A DNA stretch of 64,000 bases. Origin: Symbiodinium natans (Eukaryota > Sar > Dinophyceae > Suessiales > Symbiodiniaceae). Position numbers and translations under genes: made by a program. Positions 11,380 to 21,859 of this stretch are shown here, piece after piece; positions within the stretch are counted from its first letter, which is position 1, and each line of letters starts with the position of its first letter. The DNA lies in assembly GCA_905221605.1 (NCBI GenBank), contig CAJNDS010000031.1, positions 156,501-220,500 of the forward strand, written 5' to 3'. The notes under the pieces were generated by a model. It saw only the letters and a list, made by a program, of their open reading frames with translations, made no database searches and was not told where the DNA came from.

Positions 11380-12722
11380 CTAGATCCAGGCTTGCTCGCG
11401 AATCTTCACTGCAACGTAGTCCAGCGCCATCCCATCCCCTGCAGCGGCAGCATGCAAGGCTTCAATCTCTGCCTGGTCAGGACGCTGCCACGAAGTGCAT
11501 CTTGCACCCTACTAAATACTACTGTACATGTGCAGCTCTGCTCAAAGAAAGATCACCAGCCTTGCACTTCATGGACACGATTTGTTCAACAAGCCCCGCA
11601 ACGGCTTGCACCTCTGGCTTCCTGAGCAGCGACTGCTGCAGTGCTTTGTCGCGCTTTGTGAGCGGAATGCACGCTTCTGATGGCAGCTTGCTCACATCTG
11701 GCTCGTGAAGCCCCAACCAGCGCAGATGACTGCAGCTTCTGCGGTAAAGTAAGAAGATTGCCACACCATCGGGATCAAAGTCGCCGAGGTATACCTGTGT
11801 CAAATGAGGAGCCACCCTGTAGAGCTTCTGAAGGAAGCGTCTCGTGAGCACATCGGGATAGCCCCTTCCAGTCACTAGGACGAGCGGAAGAGCTGCAAGC
11901 AGTTTGCTTTGCAGCAAGTGCTGAAAAACAGTGTCCTTCTCAACAACTAAGACAATCTGCGCACGCTCGCCAACATGAAAATTCGTCTGGTGATCCAGCA
12001 TCGACTCTCCGATGGACGTTCCTGTAGATCCCTGCGCTGCCACGGAAATGCAATTGTCGTGGCTGAAGGAAATTTCGCCGGCCAAGAGACCCTTTTCCGT
12101 CGTCAGAATACCTAAATGGGGTCGTCCAATTCGTAATGCCCCAACTGCATCGCGCATCGCTCGGTCCATGATTTGCTGGGAACTGAACAAGCCACTGCCC
12201 TCTGCTACAACACGGTAGAAGAGCTCGCGCTGAGTAGCTGTTCGACCAGCCTTAGGGGGTCACATAAGCAAACCTTTAAAAAGGCCTTAACATCAAACGT
12301 TTGAAGCCAAGCCATGATAGACCCAAGGGGATTTAGAGCGAACTTTCGATGAGAGGGCAAGAGCTGACCAGACCTTGAGGAGTGATCTTGAGAAGAGGCT
12401 CTGTTGCAAAGGCCCATGGAGAGAGGGGTGCTGTAAAGCTTTGGCTGCCGAACAACAGTAGTACTAGCAGCTAGCAAGAGGGCAGTTTTGGCTGCATGAG
12501 AATGTGGGAGCTCTATGGGTAGGGGACCATCTGTTGGGCACAGCCCTGGTTTACCATCCGACACGTGTGATCTGACGCCCCGCCGCAAGCTGGGTTTCCC
12601 ACTTTGTTCAGCCTGTGCACATTGTCCAGAGCAGCAAACAAGCGGGCTACGCGTCGAAGGTTGCGAGGCGCCAAGGTCAAACGATGCTTGCGGTCAGTCG
12701 CTGCGTTGAAGTCGCCATCTTC
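11380..12722 (-). CDS. SPO11: SPO11, meiotic DNA double-strand-break protein (topoisomerase VI A family)
   Basis: SPO11 cuts DNA through a tyrosine ester to start meiotic recombination. Three exons join in phase. Exon 12603-12722 encodes the winged-helix start (RRVARLFAALDNVHRLNK). Exon 11557-12250 begins AGRTATQRELFY, with the catalytic tyrosine after Phe, then ILTTEKGLLAGEISF and the Toprim residues: Glu in VLVVEKDTVFQ, GRGYPDV, and DxD in GDFDPDG, followed by LRWLGLHEPD and CIPLTKRD. Exon 11380-11468 gives EIEALHAAA to AWI and stop TAG. Introns 12251-12602 and 11469-11556 are GT-AG. The loop between the DxD motif and RWLGL is about 15 residues shorter than usual in the family. The N-terminus is unresolved; a coding-like stretch at 12945-13022 may supply it. 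Confidence 0.93.
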
Positions 12723-12944
12723 CTGGTGACAAAGGAACACGAGGCGCTTGAGGGCTCGTGTGATCCCTGAGTCCAGCCTGGATCAACGAATGGCAGGGCT
12801 CCGTCAGCAGGATTGCCGCAGGCAGCCGTGCCTTGGGGTCGATATGTCGCCCTGCCTGCATTTCAACAGATTCAACAGACAGTACACAAGCGGTGCAGTT
12901 GCGTTTTGGCTTGCTGTCTGCAAGTCCACTCTAGACACAACGTG

Positions 12945-13022
12945 CCTTCTGGCAGGCCTCCTCGGAGTTTGCACTCGCAACCACGTCGAAGACTGCCCGC
13001 AGCACGTTGTGCGTCAGCCTGC
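12945..13022 (-). other. Coding-like exon between SPO11 and TM9SF genes
   Basis: The minus strand reads LTHNVLRAVFDVVASANSEE and ends near a GT. It lies upstream of the first placed SPO11 exon and downstream of the last placed TM9SF exon. As a helical N-terminal piece it fits SPO11 better by position, but no join is proven. Confidence 0.4.
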
Positions 13023-13429
13023 TCAGACAACAGCACTTAGACACAAGCCAGCGCAAAACGAGATGCCACGTGATTGTTGGAGAACTTAAGCCTCTCTACG
13101 GCAGCCGCGATGCCGCCGTGATCCAATGCACAGAGAGCTTGCCCTTCGCTCTGGAGCTCCAAATCCTGAGCTGATCAGGTCCAATGCAGGCCAAGTTTGG
13201 ATCGCAGAGCACCCTGGTACAGATGTGCCAAGCTTCGCGAACGTCAATGTCTCTTGCCCGGACCATACGATCGAGCACTTCAAAGCTTTTGCTCTGGTGC
13301 GCAACGCAGCTGCAATGCAGCTTGAGCCAGGAAGTAAGAGAACCAAGGTGAGCAACTGCTTTTTGGACGTGTACTTGATGCCGAGGCTCTACCACAAGAA
13401 CAAAGCTGATGCATGCAGTCGCCTTAATC

Positions 13430-15925
13430 CTAGAGTAGATGTAGATCACAAAGAAGTACGAACAGTAAAAGGAGACCTGTCAACAGCAGAGCAGTGTGTG
13501 TAACAGTTCTCGCCTACGCTCACAGCAAACGTGCACCAGGGCCCGGGCACAGCCAAGCATCAGTGCAATGCCATGGGCTGCCAGGAGCGAGTATAGAAAG
13601 AAGAAAGAACACCTGAGTCACAAAGCGCTTCAAAAAAGCAGAAGCAGAGAACTCCGCGACAAAGCTTCAGGAACTTGACAACGAGTGCTCACCAAGCGCC
13701 GCACTGAAGGAAGCCATTCATCCCTGTCTGCAGGAAGAAGTACACGCAGTACCTCACACCAGAGTTGCCAGTGGCTGTAAGAATGCGAACGGGACTTTGC
13801 GGTCATGCCCAGTCCCAACAACAAGGAGGCACAGGTAGAAGAACACCGAGACTGCCACACCAGAACCTTCAAGATTGAGTTTAGGCCAAGGTCTACCGCT
13901 ACAACGCAGGAGTACTGTCTCGGCGCCATACCAAACGATCTCCACCACCAGCGGTGGTCCTTCAGACATCTTTATGTACATACATGCAAGATCGTCTTGC
14001 GAGCACCGCCGCGCCAGACTCTTCGCATCTCTCCACTCTTCGGGTTCTGCACTGGCTCTTGCTCTTCGGCCGTCAACAGGGGCATGCGGGGGAATCGGGG
14101 GGATGCCCCGACCTCTGCATTGAGGTGGAAGTAGGTGAACAGCACTGTCACCTCACGTTCGATCTCGTTCGGGACGCTCTGGCAGACGGGTGTTGAGGCT
14201 CAGGCTGTCCCCGCCACTAGCAGCAGCATGGTAAAGGCCAGGAGCAGGATCCCTGAGAATACAATCCAAACATTCCCACCCGTCGCACATCTTCCGATGG
14301 CAACTAGAGGATTTATGCTGGCACGGGCCCAGAAGCCCTTCCCCTTGTGTGTAGGGTCAAGGCCATAGAGGAAGTATATCCGAGGGCCCCAGACCTTGCG
14401 GTCGAATGCTCGATGCAAGAGCGCGCAGCTCAATGCACAGCAGCAAAGCAGAGACCTCCAGGCAGAGCTGAGCCGCAGACAGAGTTAAAGATGTAGTGCA
14501 GCTCAATATAAATGGCACCTTTGCATGCGCACACACACACACATACCTTCAGCTTCTCCACACATGTGCTTCACACTCTAACCAAGTTTGGCAGGCATGC
14601 TCAGGCCGCTACTGAAAGGCAGAAAGCCGGATGCAAAGAACTGGGTCACAGGACTCTGATACCTGGACATGGCTGAACTAAATTGTACAAAAGAGGGCAG
14701 AACGTTGGAGAATAGTTGGCTCACCATCGGCATGACGGAATCTCACGTGCTAGCTTGTTCGTCTTGCAAGGGAACGGACTTCCCTCCGCCTGGCATATTC
14801 ACACAATCAGACTAACGATGATGAAAGTAGTGCACAAGCCATGAAGACTTGTGATGACCAATGGCCTGCGCCTGCTTGAGTGACCGATGCCGCCCTCGAT
14901 GGATGCTCTGTCAAAACCCCCGATCTTTGCAGACAGCCACATGGATCTGAGGTAAGCGTCTCGCCGATAATCCCGCCAAGCACCGTCAGCGGGAAGGTCA
15001 CGCATGCCCACATCGCAAACATCAGCAATCTGCCCAGGACACGGGCACGCTCTCTCTCTCTCTCTCTCCTCCTGTTCTTTTTCTTACACCGGGCTCAAGT
15101 TTGGGTCCCCCTCCCGCGCAAAGAGGGCGCCCACTCTTCTAAACAGCGGCGAGGCATCACCCAAAAGCCGCCCCGTCCTACGGTGTGCGTGTTCGTGCGG
15201 TGCGCGGAGTCATGGAGTGAGGGAGAGGATGTATGGGAGGCCTGGATTTGTGGTTTTGGTGTGGCGTTGTGGAGTTGTGGTGTGGGCAGTCTGTGGGGGC
15301 GTAGGTGCCGGGCAATTTAGGGGCAACGCCGAATTCAGCAAACAAAGTCGAAAACATGGAGGCCGCAGTCGAAAAACGAGGACGTGGAGTCGGAAACATG
15401 AGGGCCACTGTCGGACAACAGCAAGGCAAAAATCAAAAAGCATGACGGCCGCAGTCGAAAAACAAAAAGCCGCTAGCAGGAAGCAAGAAAAAATATACGC
15501 CGCCCGCCTCCGCTGCCCCAGTTAGAAAATTCAGAATTAGAAAAAGCCACAGTCGCAAAACGCAAAAGCCACCATCGGAAGCAAGCAATCCGAAAGGGAA
15601 AACGTACGGTCGTTGTAATGCATTGACGCGATGATCCCTTGAGTCTTCAGAGGCTCCCACATTAGAAAAGTCAGCGTTGGAAAAAGCCACGGGTCAGCAA
15701 ACACGAAGCCGCAGCGAGCAAGCGAACCGCCACAACAAAACACGCCAGGTCAAGTAAGCGCTCCGTAAGCCGCAATTAGAAAAGTCACCATTAGAAAAAG
15801 CCACGGGTCAGCAAACACGAAGCCGCAGTCAGCAAGCAAACCGCCACAACAGAAAACACGCCAGATCAAGTAAGCGCTCCGTAAGCCGCAATTAGAAAAG
15901 GAGGGCCTATTTTTGGGGGTCTTTT

Positions 15926-15956
<31 letters not shown>

Positions 15957-18900
15957 GGGGGTCTTTTTTTTGGTCGATTTTCTTGTTTTTTCCTAAGAAA
16001 ACCACAATTCCTGTATATGTTTAAAGGATTTGATGCATTTTCGTGGTTGTTCGTACGAAAAACCGTAATTCCCTCTGTATTTTCATAGGAAGGCGTTATT
16101 TCTTGTAGGTTTTAGAAGGAAAGAAGGAAAGAAAGCAAGGAAGGAAGGAAGAAAGAATGGAAGAAACCAAGGAAGGAAGGAAAGAAGAAAGGAAGGAAGG
16201 AAGAAAGGAAGGAAGCAAGGAAGGAAGAAAGGAAGGAAGGAAGGAAGCAAGGAAGGAAGAAAGGAAGCGTGCTTCAAAGCCCAAGAAACTAGTTGAAAAA
16301 ACATCGTGTGAGCATTGTGTTTGCAAAGGGGGGGGTTGCTCCCCCCCCCAACCCCCCCTTTTTTTTAGCCGTGCAGAGCGTGCTTCAAAGCCCAAGAAAC
16401 TAGTTGGCACCCATCATGTGAGCAGGGTGTTTGCAAGTGGGGGGGAAGGGGGGGCTGCGCCCCCCCCCCATACCCTCCCGCTTCTTTTAAGCCGTACCAA
16501 GCGTGCTTCAAAGCCCAAGAAACTAGTTGGAGAACATCGTGTGAGCATTGTGTTTGCAAATGGGGGGGGCTGCGCCCCCCCCAACCCCCCCGCTTTTTTT
16601 AAGCCGTGCAGCGTGCTTCAAAGCCCAAGTTCACACCCCAACCCCCCCGCTTTTTTTAAACCGTGCAGAGCGTGCTTCAAAGCCCAAGAAACTTGTTGAC
16701 ACCCATCATGTGAGCAGGGTGTTTGCAAGTGGGGGGGGACTGCGCCCCCCCCAACCCCCCCCCCCCGCTTCTTTTCGACCGTACCAAGCGTGCTTCCAAG
16801 CCTAAGAAACTAGTTGAACAAACATCGTGTGAGCATTGTGTTTGCAAGGGGGGGGGGGGGGGCTGCGCCCCCCCCAACCCCCCGCTTTTTTTAAAGCCGT
16901 GCAGAGCGTGCTTCAAAGCCCAAGAAACTAGTTGACCAATCCTGTGAGCAGGGTGTTTGCAAGTGGGCGCAGCCCCCCCCCCCCAACCCCCCCCCCTTCC
17001 CGCTTCTTTTAAGCCGTACCAAGCGTGCTTCAAAGCCCAAGAAACTAGTTGAAAAACATCGTGTGAGCATTGTGTTTATTGCAAATGGGGGGGGGGGGGG
17101 GGCGCCGTGCAAAGCGCGCTTCAAAGCCCAAGAAACTTGTTGGCACCCATCATGCGAGCAGGGTGGCTTTTACGTTTGACGAAATCCGTCCAAAATGTAA
17201 GCAGAATAGGGTTTCCTTAGAAAAAACCAACGAAAACCTCAAGGAAATGACAGGATATCTGTCCAAAATGTAAGGAAAATAGGGTTTTTTCTAGGAAAAA
17301 CCAAGGAAAACCTAAGGGAAATGACAGGAAATCCGTCCAAAATGTAAAGAAAATAGGGCTTTCCCTATGAAAAACCAACGAAAACCGAAGGACAATGACA
17401 GAACATCCGTCCAAAACGTAAGGAAAGTAGGGGTTTTCCTATAGAGAAAAGGCTGGATTCTTATGAGTGTAGACTTCACTCAGCTATGCAGAGTAATGAG
17501 ATTGACTGACTGAAAGAACAAGCCATGTTTGTTGACTTGCGGCTTTCGTGTTTGCGACTCTGAGCTGTTTCGTGCTTTCTGACGCACGGGCTCGTGTTTA
17601 CCAGCGGTTCTGGTCTGCTCTGGGTTTGCTGACTGTTGCGCTGGTGTTTTTGAATTGTTGCCTGGGTGTTGTTGACTTTGGCCGTGGTCGTTTGCGACTG
17701 TTGCGTCCCTGTTTTCGACGCCTGTTTTGCTGACTGTTGCCCCTGTTTTCCGAATGTTGCTTCTCTCAGGAGACGATAGGGACCGCAACAATAGACGAAA
17801 TCGGCCGATCGAAAACGTATGAACCAAAGCACTCGGCCAGGGGCCCGAGCACACTGCCCACTATGACCTGTCAGGATCCCCAAAGGCTGGAAAACTATTT
17901 TGGAAGTCGACCACCTATTTCCCCCCATGTTTTTCTTATATATATATATATATATATATCTATAATTTTTTTTTTTGGGGGGGGGGCGGGAGGGGGGGGG
18001 CGGCGGCGGGGGGAATATGTCTTTTAGAGTTTCGCCCTTGCCCCGTAAGCTAACTCTCCATATTTCAATAAGAAACCTCTATTCTCGCTATTTGTTAATC
18101 GGAAAACCTCTGTTTTCTCTCTATTTCTCTATATTTAATCGGAAAACCTCTAGTTTATCTATACCTTATCAGAGAACCTGAAATATAGAGAATTAGCAAT
18201 CGCGGCAAGAGCCGAACCCTAAAAAAAAAAAAACAAAAACATCCCAGAAACAAACCTCTCCTCCCGAAAACCCAGTACAACCCTGCAGCAACCCTGCAGG
18301 CGCACATGGTTGGAAACGGGAAGGCGGCGGTGGAGCCGTAAAAGATGGCAACCGTGTTCAAGAATGACCTGCACGTCGCCCCAGCGCAGCTCAGGCCATG
18401 CCCTTTCATTATGCGATATGGGGGCCCTGGCCAAATCAAGAAGGCCGGACCCATGAAGCAGAGGGCCGTCATGAAGATGTTCCTTTCAGGATGAAAGGAG
18501 ACGTGGCAAAAGCGTGGCAAAAGCTCCGACTTCAGGAGGCCACAAGCCACGAAAAGCGGTCCAGGCCCACTTCTCGCCCCCGAGCTTCTGGTAGAGGTTG
18601 GCGCTCACAAATCCACCTAGCAGCGCGGTGACCTTGCAGGTTTGTAGAGGTCCACCCGAGCTCAAAAAGGCCAGACTCACTGCACCCATCACATCGTGCT
18701 CAAGGGTGCGGCCATGTAAGAGATCACGGCAGCAGATGCCACTGCTCCGCGCTGGTAGTAGGCTCCGATGCATCCGACGAGCACGACCATGATCATCATA
18801 CTGGACGGCATACAAGATTCTACTGGTCTCGTGTCACACGGCTCTCGCATCTCTGAGCAGGCCTTGTCATCTGCGCCCCGGCACCTATCGCCTGAGAGTG

Positions 18901-21839
18901 CCAACTTCTGCAGTACACAAGATGAAGGTGGGCATCACCACCACAGGCTAGCAGCATCTGGCAGTTGATAGTCCAAGCTTGCTGCGGAGCAGAAGAAGAG
19001 TCGATGCTTGGGTGCTCGGAAGACATCGGCATGGAGCAACTTCCAGCCTGCAACTTTAAAAATCTGAAAAGCTGCTGATATGAGAGAGTCTAAGCAAGCT
19101 TGGCCGGTGCTTGGACAGTATCCCCAGGTCGGCTGTGCACCGATCTGCATCCAGATCTGCACCCCCACCTGTTTCCTCCTCCACCGCGTTGAGCTCTTCG
19201 TCTGGAATCTGTAGATATCGCGACAAGTCCTCCGGCGAAAACGGCAAGCAGTGCTTCAAAGTTTCCTCGGGCATCTTCTGAGAAGCCGCGCTGACCGCAC
19301 CACACGGATGATGATCAGCAGAAAGAGCGACCTTTGCCAATGGCAAGCTCCGAAGGCCGTGGCGAATCCAAATTCGCAGAGCATCTCGCAGCAGGGCCGA
19401 GGCCCAAAAGCTGTCTGAGAGGCCCACAAGATGAGCAACATCAACACAAAGGAGTTGATGATTGCGAGCCAATGAATGTCCATGTTCTGGTGCCTCACTT
19501 TAAGCTGCAACAAAACCTCAACCTAGCTCGGAAGGCCCAACCCATCCACCCTTCAGCGCCCAGGCGATCTTCTCTCTCAAGTTTTTCTTCGTACTCTTCT
19601 TCCGCACACGCTTCTATGAGTCTTCTATGCGAAACTCACCTGTGAAAGAAAAACCAGAGCAGGCAGAGAGCTTCGCTTGCTCCGAGCGCGCTGCCCGTGA
19701 GGCATCGTGGACTTCAGCTGCAGCTCCAAGGCTTGGGAGGGAAGGATGTGCGGCCTAAAAAAACCCCACAGAATGAAAGAATGAAAGGAGACATACGGGC
19801 CAAGAGAAAACACACAAAACACGCAAACGAACTTCTTCTGGGTTTGAGGCAGCGGAGTCCACTGAACGGAATAGGAGAACTGGATCACCTTGCACAGGGA
19901 GCACATAAGCAAAACCGAAGAAAGGTCATGCTCTCGAGCCGCGCGCCATTCCCTCTTTCCACTCGGTGATGTCCACCAGGTGCTCTAGGTTCAGCCTGGA
20001 GGCTTCCATCGAACCCTAAACCCTAAACCCTAAACCCTGAACCGACATCGAACGGCAGGAGAAAGGCTGCACCCGGATCGTTGGCTCTCACCCAAGTCCC
20101 GCACTCCCTTGTCACGTTGGCGGAGACCACCTCATCCAGGATCAGGGTTCAGGGTTCAGGGTTCAGGGTTCAGGGTTCAGGGTTCAGGGTTCAGGGTTTA
20201 GGGTTTAGGGTTTAGGGTTTAAGGCTTAGGGCTTAGGGCTTAGGGCTGAGGGTTTAGGGTTTAGGGCACGAGCACGTAAACACTCCAAAGGGTGGTCGAG
20301 GCAGCAGGGCTTAGTCCGGCGAGGCCTCAGGCCCAAGAGGCATTTCAAAGTGTCTTCTCAGGTGCCCTCCCGAGGCATTCTTTCCGCTTTTGGCCTGAGT
20401 TGGGTATTTTCTCTGGCACACGGGCTTCTGGGCGTGGACGCTGCTGTAGGGACCCCCAGAAACCCCTCCACAAACCTTGCAGAGACTCCCCCAGGCACGC
20501 GAAAAACCAAGGAATGAGACTGCTACATCCCCAGCACAGCGCGGAACGGCACTGCGCGCGCAAAACCCAAGGGAGCACATGGGAGCACGGCACGGCACAG
20601 CAAGGCAAGGCTTCTCCCAGCACGGCCGGGCACGCAAATACCAAGGAACGAGACCGCGAATTCGGCGTGCAAGATGACAGTGCCTCCTTCTCGTTGTAGC
20701 CTATAATGAAGTCTAGGTAGTTGACGAGGAAGTACCTGCAGTGTTTGCAACTGAGCTGGAAGCACGTGACAGTCGCACTGGTAGAACGGCCTGTCTGTGA
20801 CCTGCTCGTCTTTTTCGTTCCCCATTGTCGACACTACGCCGAATGGTCTGTCCTGAAGTACACGGCTTGTGATTGTCAGCGCCATGAACCCGGAGAGATT
20901 CTGGGCAACGATCAATTGGCAGCTCGCCAACGAACAGCTCGAACATGTAGTTCTGATCTATGGCTTCCTGACATGGCGAATCATGCTGTGGTACAGCAGC
21001 CAACATCGCCCAAACCCTTCTCGACGCAACATAGCCAGCAGCACTTTGAGCATATGGATATCCGACTCACTCATTCTCCTGCAAAGCGACAGACGATGGC
21101 CTGTATTTGGCATATCAATATGGTGCTTAGTATGATTCATGTGGGAACACAATAGTCACAACAGCGGCCGGTCCTTGAGCAGATTACCGTCCTTGGGACT
21201 TGGCGCTTCATGTGCATTGGGTAAAGCGAATTCACCTCGGCGCAAGTGCTCTACAGCCAGGTCTGACTGACACGAACGGGGCCCCGCTAATCGATCTCCA
21301 CGCAGGACCTGTGGACATGCGATGGGAGCTCAGCACGGGATTCAACCATTCCAAAAGTTTGCCCGAATCGCTGAGACACTGGCCTGACCGAGGGTCATGA
21401 AGTGCGGCATCACGATTTTAGGCTTGCAAAACGGGAAGTCATAGTACTCATACCTGCCATTGGCTACGACAACATTTCTAACCCACACAGTTCAGCTGAG
21501 GCCAGAGTACGTCTCCGTGGGGTTTGAGTATGGCCAGGCTTTGTTCATGCCTAAGAAAGCCGGGTGCATGCGCAGTCGCCGACATCAGAGATCAGCGTTC
21601 ACTGTGCGATAAGCCGACGGCTAACTTGAATTTCAGCATCGTCTTCGAAAGATGCATCAGCCACGGCCTGCGGAATGCCATGAAACCTCTACACCCTCGT
21701 TTGCACGTACAACCTTCTTCCGCGATTCAGTATCCACACCGGTGGCGGAGGTTTCTGCAGGTTTCGGGGCGAGTGAGGCACCGACCAGCAACGTCAACAG
21801 AGTGAGGCAGCTCCTCCTCATACTGGGCCTTGCAGACAT
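13430..21839 (-). CDS. TM9SF: TM9SF / nonaspanin, nine-pass endomembrane protein
   Basis: TM9SF proteins sit in the Golgi and endosomes and help sort membrane proteins. Start ATG 21837-21839 opens a signal peptide (SCLTLLTLLVGASLA). Family landmarks follow in order: MNKAWPYSNPTETYEYYDFPFCKP by exons 21511-21550 and 21414-21453; VLRGDRLAGP (from 21308); LCRRMSESDIHMLKV (~21.08 kb); AIDQNYMFELFVGELPI (to 20967); YFLVNYLDFIIGYNEKE (to 20735); FSYSVQW (19.87); DIHWLAIINSFVL (to 19504); DLSRYLQIPDEEL (19.2); GWKLLHADVFRAPKH (19.03); YYQRGAVASAAVISYM (18.75); GGFVSANLYQKLGGEKW (18.6); STAAFPFPTM (18.33); then across a 3.3-kb intron WACVTFPLTVLGG (14.99), FPCKTNKLAREIP (14.75), GAIYIELHYIFNSV (14.5), VWGPRIYFLYGL (14.4), TYFHLNAE (14.14), DHRWWWRSF (13.95), YFFLQTGMNGFLQC (13.74), SYFFVIYIYSRIK (13.46). 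The stop codon is not fixed. Confidence 0.93.
15683..15905. repeat. ~112-bp direct tandem duplication in the TM9SF large intron
   Basis: Two copies of a block beginning aaaagccacgggtcagcaaa and ending near gccgcaattagaaaag lie head to tail with few differences. Related shorter fragments (gtcgaaaaac, cattagaaaaagccac) are scattered from 15340 to 15680, so the whole stretch looks like decayed copies of one unit. Confidence 0.85.
15921..15962. repeat. Poly-T then poly-G homopolymer tract
   Basis: A run of about 15 T is followed directly by about 25 G. It marks the left side of the repeat-filled TM9SF intron. Its length may be unreliable in the assembly. Confidence 0.9.
16116..16268. repeat. Purine microsatellite (ggaa/gaaa)n
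   Basis: About 150 bases are almost entirely G and A on the plus strand, built from ggaa, gaaa and rare gcaa steps. The tract is open in several frames, which yields false Lys/Glu/Arg or Phe/Leu/Pro proteins. Confidence 0.9.
16270..17155. repeat. Alternating A/B repeat array with G-run/C-run hairpins
   Basis: A unit of roughly 110-130 bp occurs eight times. It reads: cttcaaagcccaagaaacta then gttg, a variable box, gtgtttgcaa, a run of G, ctgcg, a run of C, aaccccccgc, tttttaagccgt. The G-run and C-run form an inverted repeat (G8-C-TGC-G-C8 at 16561-16581). The variable box has two types: B (aacatcgtgtgagcatt) and A (acccatcatgtgagcaggg). Their order along the array is B A B A B A B A. The array sits inside the TM9SF intron. 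Diverged copies in the opposite orientation lie at 46616-46935. Confidence 0.85.
17181..17445. repeat. ~70-bp tandem repeat, four units
   Basis: Each unit has the order tccgtccaaaatgtaag, aaaatagggtttt, ctaggaaaaacc, aaggaaaacc, aaatgacagga. Units begin near 17185, 17258, 17331 and 17407. The G/C content is well below the window average. The array is intronic in TM9SF and directly follows the A/B hairpin array. Confidence 0.85.
17937..18012. repeat. (TA)n, poly-T and G-rich tract
   Basis: About twelve TA steps are followed by T10 and a G-rich stretch with few interruptions, near the right end of the TM9SF large intron. Confidence 0.9.
20011..20262. repeat. Interstitial telomere-type repeats
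   Basis: Three CCCTAAA copies at 20012-20037 are followed after ~105 bases by a plus-strand array of about seventeen 7-mers (20144-20262): GGGTTCA first, then GGGTTTA, GGGCTTA and GGGTTTA again. TTTAGGG is the plant/dinoflagellate-type telomere repeat. The block lies in the TM9SF intron between the exons ending near 20690 and starting near 19897. Confidence 0.92.
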
Positions 21840-21859
21840 GACATTACATGCTGCCAAAA

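Noticed and set aside
12251-12291. 41-base intron joining minus sequence RKFALNPLGSIMAWLQTFD to the SPO11 catalytic exon
   Set aside because: The upstream exon 12603-12722 with a canonical GT-AG intron gives a better match to the SPO11 winged helix (RRVARLFAALDNVHRLNK) and joins in phase.
16096-17033. Overlapping ORFs rich in Phe/Leu/Pro, Lys/Glu and Pro/Gly
   Set aside because: They read through the ggaa tract and the hairpin array; the unit repeats, not codons, explain them.
20011-20262. True chromosome end or telomere fusion
   Set aside because: TM9SF exons continue on both sides in order, and the repeat orientation is not that of a head-to-head fusion.
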